Positions 12,536 through 19,919 of a stretch of DNA of 64,000 nucleotides are shown here, piece after piece; position 1 is the first letter of the stretch; each line of letters starts with the position of its first letter. Source of the DNA: Heracleum sosnowskyi (lineage: Eukaryota; Streptophyta; Magnoliopsida; Apiales; Apiaceae). A program made the translations under genes and the position numbers. Below the pieces are notes generated by a model that saw only the letters and a program-made list of their open reading frames with translations, searched no databases and was not told the DNA's origin. The stretch lies in NCBI GenBank assembly GCA_030848705.1, contig CM061238.1, positions 46,663,133-46,727,132 on the forward strand, given 5' to 3'.

Positions 12536-12743
12536 TTTCAAGAGGATTCCAATCAGGATTTGCCTGATGGAAGTTATGAAGAAGCACATCAGCCATTGCA
12601 TTCACAAAAGCATGATGCTCCTGTGGATCAGGAATAGGCTGAGGTCCCTCTTGCTCTGCAATCTCTGCTAGAGCCTCATCCATTTGTTGCCAAATTATAT
12701 CAAGTTCTTCATCAGGTATGTTGTTTTGATTGTTGGCAGCCAT
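12483..12743 (-). pseudogene. Truncated copy of the antisense ORF of element A
   Basis: The first 69 residues, up to NPDWNPLEN, are identical to the antisense ORF at 23807-24220. The deletion joint near 12535 then replaces the acidic and basic C-terminus with about 17 residues read from LTR sequence (RNISLIDSC and onward). The same TATA-box segment lies upstream at 12834-12845, so this copy could still be transcribed, leftward through the LTR fragment into element C. Confidence 0.75.
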
Positions 12744-12833
12744 TGAAAAACAAAGAAGGTGAAAGGTTTTCGTAAGTTTTTCTCTGGAGAGGGTTTGTGT
12801 TTTAATAGATATATGATGATTATGCTTAACAGT

Positions 12834-12845
12834 TCTCTTTTATAG
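12834..12845 (-). promoter_or_regulatory. TATA box of the truncated antisense copy
   Basis: On the minus strand it reads CTATAAAAGAGA, about 95 bases before the antisense ATG at 12743. It is identical to the box at 24311-24322. Confidence 0.5.
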
Positions 12846-13138
12846 AGAATGTGTATTAAGGGTGCAGGTCATTTCTACAATCTCGATGAGACGGTTCGGT
12901 TTTCCATAAATATTTTTGCCTCGTTTACTGGTAAGCGTGTTTTAATTCTATGACCATTAATTTGGTTATTTTTCTTAAACCAAAACGCTATTCAGGATTG
13001 TTAAAATAAATTTTGTTTTCTTAAATAAAATTTTATTTTAATCTTATTGAATATTTTTTTTCAATCCTGATATGGCAAAATATTTTGTGCGGAAATGCTT
13101 TTATTCCTGATGAGGTTAGGTTTTTCTTACATCAGAAA

Positions 13139-16100
13139 ATGCCTACTCGTTATGGACTACTTTCTAATGCTATGGTACAAGGACCAACCCACCTTGTTCC
13201 TGACACAAGCATGCAACCTAAACAGTCTAAACAGTTAACAACCACCTCTACTGTCTCTCAAAAGACTTTAGTTGTAAAATCAAAGAAATCAGCTAGAACT
13301 GATGTGTCTGGAAGGCAATCAGGTTCAAAGGATTTCTCCTCTACACCACTCACTAAAAAGAAGATACAAGGGGGTGTACAAGGGGTCCTGGTCAAGAAAG
13401 CTGATAAGGTTGTTAAGAATGTTCCTGTGAAAAGGAAGTTAAGGTTGATTGATGAAAGTGATTCAGAGGATGGCTTACCTATATCCTCTATGATGAATAT
13501 GAACAAGGAAGTTGCTGATACTGCTACTAAAGCTGTGGTACCTTCATCAAAACCACAAAAGACAAGGAAATTATCAAAGAGCAGGTATCATATTCCTTTG
13601 ACAGTGCAAATGAAGGATACTGATATTCAGACATCAAATCCTGATGTTAGTATTCCTGATGCAACAACAAAAGTTGTCTCTATATCAGACTCTCCAGCCT
13701 CTCCATCTCAGATTCGAGGACATTCTTGGGAGAAGGTTTCTGCAACTGCTTCCTTGGTTGGTCTTACACCTACATCAAAGAAAAAGAGGAATGCAGAAGA
13801 GTTAGTCTATCAGAGACAGAAGAAGCTGAAAGGATCAAGCCCACAAGAACCTGAATTTCAGAGTAATTCAGCAGCTACTGGTGATCCTGCCACACAAGAA
13901 CCACTCAATCAAAGTTTGGGTGAAGGCTTAGCTAGTGGAATGGTCACACAAGAACCATTTTCTCAAAGGGAGAATGAAGACATCAACATTCCAGCTACAC
14001 AAGAACCATCTTCTCAAAGTGAAGATGCAGGCAAAGCTACAGCTTCTGTTGGAAGATTGGTCGAGAACATTGTCAATGAGGGAAGCACACAAGAACCTTT
14101 AGCTCAAAGTGTTGAAGCAGCTTCTGAACCTCAAGCTCCACAAGAACCATTGGTTGCAAATACTGATGCAAGCATATCAAATCCTGACGATGTTCATCCT
14201 GACGTTAGTGGTGCTCCTGATACTGAGTCTCTTTTGATACAGCCACTTCGTTCTAGACCAATAGATCATCCTATCTCAGAATCTCAGGATAAACTGAAAG
14301 GTATTGCAATTCCTGATCCTGATATATCTCATAGTTCTGATGATGATAATTCTGATGATGATAGTGATGATGATAATGAGAATAGAAAAGAGAAGGAACA
14401 GCTTGCTACAGCACTCAAGATTAGTCTTGGAACTAATTTTGGTTCATCAAGTACATATATGGCTGGCAAAGCTTTCACTGGGAAAGATCAGAGACAAGAT
14501 TTTTCTACTCCTTCCTTTGATCCTGCAGAGGCATTTAGACAGAATGAATGGAACAATTCATGGCACAATTCTGATGAATCTATCAGTTTTTCTTCTGCTA
14601 TTGAACATGCCTATAATGCAGTGAAGTCTATAGAGAATCAAGATTTGAAGAATCATCTGAAGGCTACAACTCTGTTATCCAAAAGCCTGAAAAGTGAGAT
14701 TGATTCTATCAAGGGTTCAACTGAAAAAGTGGGGACTGATATCTTTAATAATTTTACAAAGGTGCCTACTACTTTTCAACTAAGGGTAGTGGAATCCCAA
14801 GTGAAATCTGTTGTTTCAGAACAAACCTCAATCAATCAAAGAATTGATTCTCTGGATACTAAGGTAACTGAAATTCAAGCCTCTCTTTCCTTAATTTTGC
14901 AATTATTGTCAAATCCTGATGTCAAAAAGGGGGAGAAGGTTATTCAGACAAAATGTACACCTGATCTAGTATTAAGAAATAATGATGATGATACTGGAGA
15001 TGATGGTGGTGACAAAGCGATACAAGGAGAAACCTCTGATGCTGTTGTTTTGAAGTCTACAATTCAAACTTCTCAAAGTCAAACAACGCAGTCAACTCAT
15101 GTTTCTGATTCTGGAGTTAAGACAGTAAGAACATTGGTGCAATCTCAGATCCTGACGGAAGATCAAATCCTGACACCTGGTCATGGACACATTCTTGCTA
15201 CAATTCCTGAAGGTGATGAAGATGTGATTATTGATAATCCTGAAGATGCATCAAATTTATTTCAGAAGTTTTCTACAAAAGACGGCAGAATTGTTACTCT
15301 ATATCACACTGATAAAAGAGTTCAACAATTATATGCAAGAAAAGCACTCTCTACAGCAAGTGAAGAATATCCAGATCTCTCACATGAAGAATTCTTGAGA
15401 CTACAAAGAGAGACAATGGAAAGCTATACTGCTCCTGCTAGAGGTAGAGGAAGCAGAGGTAGGAGAGGTGCTAGAAGAAGTAAAAGAGGTTCTTCAACTC
15501 AAATAGTACCTAGACAGACAAGGTCTAGAGGGTTAAGAATTGAAGAAATTCCTGAACCTATTCAAACTCTAGTAGTTCCTGACAGATCTACTTTTGGTGA
15601 TGATGGAATTGTTGAAGAAGAACCTGAATTGAGAAGAAAATCAAGAAAATCAACTCTCAGCAATACAAATCAAATTGAAGATTCTAATCCTGACAATATT
15701 CAAGATCCTGACGAATCTGAAATTCTGCAAGAGGTTGATTTGATAATCTTATCTACTGTTGTTGATTGTCACAACAAAGAAGTAGATGAAGAAGAAGAAG
15801 CCAGAAGAAGAGATATTACAAGAAGAACAAATAAAGATTTCAATCTCTATCTACAAAGGCTTAAAGTTTCAAATGAAAGAAAATGGAGAAACTCAAGCAG
15901 ACAAGAATCTTCGCTGGAAAGAAGCTATGCTTTTGAAAAGGAAAAGGACAAGAAGTGGAAACATATTAGCACATTAAGTTGTGATACACCTATCAATTTT
16001 CAGTCTGGTGGAATTATTACAAGCGCTTCAAGTGTTGTTGATTTATCTGATATGGCTAGATCAAAAACACTCTGGTTAAAGATGTTTTCAAATCTGAAGC

Positions 16101-16789
16101 AATTGTCAAGTAATTCAAGAGGAGGTATTGGACACAGAGATGGTGAATATCTGAATATGTCATATGTTGATCCTTACTCCTTGACAGAAATTGGAGGTAC
16201 TTTAACTTCTGAAAACCTGAACAATTTATTAGCTGTTGATATAGTTATAGATTGTCATGATGGTTTTGAAAAGAAAGAAAAGCTTCTGTACTTCATGAAA
16301 GATGGTAGTGTGAAGATTCTATCTATTCAAGATCTGCTGATGAAAACTACACAGGAACTGAAATATGTTCACTATCTGTTAAGATGGAAGAACCAAGTGT
16401 ACAAAGAATGGAGTGACATGATTTTGTCAACTATAAGAAGAAGACTGGATGGAAACAGTAATTTCAATGGTAATTATACTCCCATGTACTTAAATCAAAG
16501 AGGTCAGGATGTGGAAATGCAAAGGGGTACTGCTGTTAAAGAAGTAAATTTTGGCATGACTCATCTTTCTCTCAATCCTGATGGGAAGGAAATTGCTTAT
16601 CTTTTGCTTGAAGAGCACAGTCTACAGAGAAACTCCATACAGAATCTCAGAGCAGCTATCTACCAGATTAATGAGGAAGATGAAGAACTCAGAAATCTTA
16701 AGGAAAGACTGATTCAAATTCTTGAAGAAAAAGAAGAAAGTTTATTATCCAACTTCTTGAAGATGAATCTGTTCTATCACAAAGCTTAA
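13139..16789 (+). CDS. Env-like 3' ORF of element A, first copy
   Basis: This encodes 1,216 residues from the first in-frame ATG (13139). The frame is open upstream to about 13025, but without an earlier ATG. The function of Sirevirus env-like proteins is unknown. In order: Lys-rich N-terminal part; five TQEP-type repeats (about 13891-14152); an Asp/Ser acidic stretch near 14330-14400; coiled coil (about 14779-14923); an Arg/Gly-rich patch PARGRGSRGRRGARRSKRG (about 15436-15490); a conserved-looking C-terminal half with LLRWKNQVYKEWSDMI; and a C-terminal coiled coil. I see no signal peptide or clear membrane span. It is identical to the copy at 24616. This copy has no gag or pol in its own unit and lies directly upstream of a full LTR. 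Confidence 0.8.
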   Translation: MPTRYGLLSNAMVQGPTHLVPDTSMQPKQSKQLTTTSTVSQKTLVVKSKKSARTDVSGRQSGSKDFSSTPLTKKKIQGGVQGVLVKKADKVVKNVPVKRKLRLIDESDSEDGLPISSMMNMNKEVADTATKAVVPSSKPQKTRKLSKSRYHIPLTVQMKDTDIQTSNPDVSIPDATTKVVSISDSPASPSQIRGHSWEKVSATASLVGLTPTSKKKRNAEELVYQRQKKLKGSSPQEPEFQSNSAATGDPATQEPLNQSLGEGLASGMVTQEPFSQRENEDINIPATQEPSSQSEDAGKATASVGRLVENIVNEGSTQEPLAQSVEAASEPQAPQEPLVANTDASISNPDDVHPDVSGAPDTESLLIQPLRSRPIDHPISESQDKLKGIAIPDPDISHSSDDDNSDDDSDDDNENRKEKEQLATALKISLGTNFGSSSTYMAGKAFTGKDQRQDFSTPSFDPAEAFRQNEWNNSWHNSDESISFSSAIEHAYNAVKSIENQDLKNHLKATTLLSKSLKSEIDSIKGSTEKVGTDIFNNFTKVPTTFQLRVVESQVKSVVSEQTSINQRIDSLDTKVTEIQASLSLILQLLSNPDVKKGEKVIQTKCTPDLVLRNNDDDTGDDGGDKAIQGETSDAVVLKSTIQTSQSQTTQSTHVSDSGVKTVRTLVQSQILTEDQILTPGHGHILATIPEGDEDVIIDNPEDASNLFQKFSTKDGRIVTLYHTDKRVQQLYARKALSTASEEYPDLSHEEFLRLQRETMESYTAPARGRGSRGRRGARRSKRGSSTQIVPRQTRSRGLRIEEIPEPIQTLVVPDRSTFGDDGIVEEEPELRRKSRKSTLSNTNQIEDSNPDNIQDPDESEILQEVDLIILSTVVDCHNKEVDEEEEARRRDITRRTNKDFNLYLQRLKVSNERKWRNSSRQESSLERSYAFEKEKDKKWKHISTLSCDTPINFQSGGIITSASSVVDLSDMARSKTLWLKMFSNLKQLSSNSRGGIGHRDGEYLNMSYVDPYSLTEIGGTLTSENLNNLLAVDIVIDCHDGFEKKEKLLYFMKDGSVKILSIQDLLMKTTQELKYVHYLLRWKNQVYKEWSDMILSTIRRRLDGNSNFNGNYTPMYLNQRGQDVEMQRGTAVKEVNFGMTHLSLNPDGKEIAYLLLEEHSLQRNSIQNLRAAIYQINEEDEELRNLKERLIQILEEKEESLLSNFLKMNLFYHKA

Positions 16790-17225
16790 ACAGATAAGTT
16801 GTTTCTGAAGATACTCGTACATTTTGATACATGTTTTTGACATCATTGAATATTTGGAATCTATACTTTATTTCACAAAGTATGAGATTGGGGGAGATTG
16901 TTAGATCAGAATTCAATGATCGTCAGAAGCTAGACTCAACTGATCAGGATTGCTGACGTCATCAGTATTGCATGGTCATCAGTATTTGATCAAGCGTCAG
17001 TATCTTATTGATCATCAGGATTCCTACTCAGACTATGATCAGGTTTGATCATCAGGACTTGAAGCTGATCAGGATTCCTACTTCGAGTTATATTTGGAGT
17101 CTAGATAAACATGGAAGTTTATTCTATTTGTTCCTGGTTTGTAGAATGCAGCTATCGATTAAAGATATGTTTCTATCTTTGTTATGATTAGGACTTATCT
17201 TGTTATTGATAGAGAAGCTGTGTGC

Positions 17226-17240
17226 ACTATATAAACACAG
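17226..17240 (+). promoter_or_regulatory. Likely LTR promoter TATA box, element A
   Basis: The stretch cactatataaacacag lies about 300 bases before the LTR end and is followed by CT/GA-rich sequence typical of a plant transcript leader. The same box is in the last LTR near 28703. The start of transcription was not determined. Confidence 0.55.
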
Positions 17241-17487
17241 TTTTGGTTTCGATTTATGTACTCATCAGAGAGAGAGAATTATTCATTCGAGAGAGAACAT
17301 AATCGGAGAGAAGCTCTTAAGAACAGAATTTCTTGAGAGAGTTTTTGTAAGCTAGCAGCTCTTAAGAACATCAGAATTTCTTAAGAGAGTTTGTAACAGT
17401 TTTATATCAAAGTTAATAAAGCTGTTATTGTTATTGTTATTGTTATTGATCTTTCATATTTGTGATATATAAAGTCGAGAATCTTAT

Positions 17488-17518
17488 ACAATTGTATTCA
17501 ACCCCCTTCTACAATTGT
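17488..17518 (+). other. LTR hairpin, element A (5' LTR)
   Basis: The arms ACAATTGTA (17488-17496) and TACAATTGT (17510-17518) pair over 9 bp around the 13-base loop TTCAACCCCCTTC. It ends 16 bases before the LTR end. The last LTR has the same hairpin near 28965-28995. Confidence 0.75.
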
Positions 17519-17536
17519 TATTTACTGGGCAACAAT

Positions 17537-17548
17537 TGGTATCAGAGC
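17537..17548 (+). promoter_or_regulatory. Primer-binding site of element A
   Basis: TGGTATCAGAGC starts two bases after the LTR end. It is the initiator tRNA-Met type and has no mismatch to the usual plant site. Confidence 0.95.
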
Positions 17549-17584
17549 AAACTGATTTAATTCTGAATCAGATACGATCTAAAG

Positions 17585-19897
17585 ATGTCGACAACCAAGT
17601 ATGAAAGCATGAAGATTCCCATCTTGAAGATATCAGAATATCCCACATGGAGGGTAAAGATGCTGATGTACCTGGAGGCTATGGATCCTGACAATCTGGA
17701 CAGGATTCGTGATGGACCATATATACCAACAAAGTTCGTAGAACGAACAGATACTGTACCAGAACATTATGTGGTCAAAGCTAAATCTGAATGGACTCCA
17801 GAAGAAAAAGCTCATGTACTCAGAGAACCAAAGATAAAGAATATCTTGCACAATGGTCTTGATGCTGTTATGTCAAACAGAGTGATTGCATGCAAGTCTT
17901 CAAAAGAAATCTGGGATACTTTGGAAACTCAGTGCCAGGGATCTGCATCTATCAAGAAAAACAGAAGGGCTCTATTGATTCAAGAATATGAACAATTCGA
18001 TGCAAGACCTGAAGAGAGCCTGACTGATCTATATGATAGATTCCTGACACTATTGAACAGCTTATCCTTAGTTGATAAAGTATATGAAACTGAAGATTCA
18101 AACACCAAATTTCTTAGAGCTTTACCTGAAGAATGGGATACTCAGACCTCAATCATTAGACATCAGTATGATCTGAACATTGTGTCTCTTGATGAGATCT
18201 ATGGGATGCTAAGAACTCATGATCTTGAAGTTCAACAGAGAAAGAACAAGAAAAGCAGCAAGGCAAAGTCAATTGCTTTGAATGTAGAAGCAAAATCAAA
18301 AGAGAAAGCTATGGAGGTCTCTAGAAGGAAAGCAAGAGTAGCTGAGTCAGATCCTGACGACTCTTCATCAGATACTGATGGCAATTCTGATGCCAATACT
18401 GGTGATGAATCTTCTGATTCAGACATGGAAGAGATGGTTGCTATGATTGTCAGAAACTTCAGAAGGATGAAGTTCAGGAAGAATAGAAGACAAGGCAACT
18501 TTCAGAAAAAGACCTTCAAAGCAGACAAAGACAAGTATATCAAAAAGGACAGCAAGGGTAGCAAATTTGACAAGTCAAAGGTTAGATGCTACAAGTGTAA
18601 TGGTATGGGTCACTTTGCTTCTGAATGCAACAAGACAAAGGCACTCATCACATCAAGCAAGGATTGGATGGACTCTTCCTCAGAATCTGATACTGAGGTA
18701 GTCAACTATGCGTTAATGGCCAATGCTGATGTAATTGCTGCTCCTGATGATAAGGTACTAAATACTATCTTTGATTTTGATACTGATAATGCTTCTGAGT
18801 TAAGACGTTTTCTAAAGTCATTACATATTAGCTTTAGAAGTCAAACTGCTGAGAATACTAGAATCTTATCTGAGATGTCTGACCTTAGAAAGAGGAATGA
18901 GATATTAGAAGCTGAATTTTCTCGTATGCAAGAAGTACAAAAAGAATGTGATAATGCTAAACACATGCACTTAGAGATGACATCTAAATGTACTTCTCTT
19001 GAAAAAGAACTTGAATTTGCTAATGAGAAAATCAGAACCTGGACAGACTCTGGTAGGAAATTTCATGAGATTAATACCTCTAAGAATTGGAAAGAGTGTC
19101 TAGGATATAAGTTAGACGAGGATAAGAAATTGAAAGAGAAAATTGTCATTGATGAGACAGTCAGTCCAAAGACCTATAGACATGTTATAGACTCAACCAA
19201 ATCTAAGATTACACCTGTTAATTTTGTTTTTGGTAAGGATTCCAATTCTACTTTTGAAAAGGGATCTTCTTCTACTCAAGGAATTAAAATGATAAAGTCT
19301 AAAACTGTCATGAACAAAGTCACTAAGAATCTAGGTCTATTGTCTCAGAAACAGCTTAAAGATAAAATCTGTGAGGTTACAGATAAGAAAAAGGAAGCTA
19401 CTGTTAAGAGAAACAGGAATGGTAAAGTTGGGATCAATAAAGAGAATGGTTATAAGTATATCCCAAATGCACCTAGAAAGTGTTGTTTTAACTGTGGTAA
19501 CTCTAATCATCTTGCTATTGATTGTAAGAAGAGTAAGAAGAAGATTACTGATATTCCTAAGTCTGATGTTAGGAATAGATCAGTACTCTATAAACCGCAG
19601 AAGTCCTATTTTCATTGTGGTACTCTATGGCATTCTATTTATACATGTAAAGAGTATCATGATTTGTACTATAACTTTTATGATCCATTGCCTAAGTTTG
19701 AAAGTAGTACAAAGTCTGATAGAACTGAAAATGTCATGAAGAAGCATGCTTTTGTTAATACTGATACTGACAAAGCAAATCCTGATGGAGTAAATCCTGT
19801 CAGGACTGCTAAAGTCAGAAAGTCTTCTGCTGCTAAAATTAATAAATTGCATGAGAAAGGAACCCAACATGTATGGGTTCCTAAGTGTTCTAACTAG
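17585..19897 (+). CDS. gag: Gag of element A, intact (770 aa)
   Basis: Gag is the particle-forming structural polyprotein of a Ty1/copia Sirevirus. The N-terminal 230 residues are the retrotransposon Gag domain (for example TQCQGSASIKKNRRALLIQEY and onward). Then come acidic and basic linkers and a CCHC knuckle CYKCNGMGHFASEC (about residues 336-349). A coiled-coil region follows (about 400-500), then a second knuckle CFNCGNSNHLAIDC (about 633-646). A third knuckle-like motif (YFHCGTLWHSIYTC, about 676) has Tyr in place of the first Cys. It ends HVWVPKCSN. The ATG at 17585 lies 36 bases after the primer-binding site. The stop TAG is in the same frame as pol. The frame is undamaged and the LTRs look identical, so the element is young. 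Confidence 0.95.
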   Translation: MSTTKYESMKIPILKISEYPTWRVKMLMYLEAMDPDNLDRIRDGPYIPTKFVERTDTVPEHYVVKAKSEWTPEEKAHVLREPKIKNILHNGLDAVMSNRVIACKSSKEIWDTLETQCQGSASIKKNRRALLIQEYEQFDARPEESLTDLYDRFLTLLNSLSLVDKVYETEDSNTKFLRALPEEWDTQTSIIRHQYDLNIVSLDEIYGMLRTHDLEVQQRKNKKSSKAKSIALNVEAKSKEKAMEVSRRKARVAESDPDDSSSDTDGNSDANTGDESSDSDMEEMVAMIVRNFRRMKFRKNRRQGNFQKKTFKADKDKYIKKDSKGSKFDKSKVRCYKCNGMGHFASECNKTKALITSSKDWMDSSSESDTEVVNYALMANADVIAAPDDKVLNTIFDFDTDNASELRRFLKSLHISFRSQTAENTRILSEMSDLRKRNEILEAEFSRMQEVQKECDNAKHMHLEMTSKCTSLEKELEFANEKIRTWTDSGRKFHEINTSKNWKECLGYKLDEDKKLKEKIVIDETVSPKTYRHVIDSTKSKITPVNFVFGKDSNSTFEKGSSSTQGIKMIKSKTVMNKVTKNLGLLSQKQLKDKICEVTDKKKEATVKRNRNGKVGINKENGYKYIPNAPRKCCFNCGNSNHLAIDCKKSKKKITDIPKSDVRNRSVLYKPQKSYFHCGTLWHSIYTCKEYHDLYYNFYDPLPKFESSTKSDRTENVMKKHAFVNTDTDKANPDGVNPVRTAKVRKSSAAKINKLHEKGTQHVWVPKCSN

Positions 19898-19919
19898 TGT
19901 GTTTCTATTCTGATGCAGG
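19895..19919 (+). promoter_or_regulatory. Gag/pol junction with splice-acceptor-like sequence (A)
   Basis: The gag TAG (19895-19897) is followed by a U-rich stretch and gatgCAG|G, with the AG at 19917-19918 on a codon boundary of pol. Comparable U-rich...TGCAG|GG sequences stand at the same place in B, D and E. Confidence 0.5.

Larger units (their letters stand above)
16899..17534 (+). mobile_element. Middle LTR of composite A (636 bp)
   Basis: It runs from TGTTAGATCAGAATTC to TACTGGGCAACA and shows no difference by eye from the LTR at 28376. It serves as 3' LTR of the first, deleted unit and 5' LTR of the complete unit. The 5' half has many ATCAGGA/TCCTGAT motifs. A TATA-like ctatataaacacag near 17228 would suit a promoter, and the region then holds two ctcttaagaac blocks, a (ttattg)n run near 17423-17450 and the hairpin. 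Confidence 0.95.

Noticed and set aside
13085..13138. Upstream extension of the env-like frame as the true start
   Set aside because: It would need a TTG start. The frame has no ATG before 13139, so I used that ATG. A spliced upstream exon remains possible.
19895..19912. Stop-codon readthrough as the certain gag/pol mechanism in A
   Set aside because: Gag and pol share a frame across one TAG, but the frames differ in B and E, and I cannot confirm a readthrough context.
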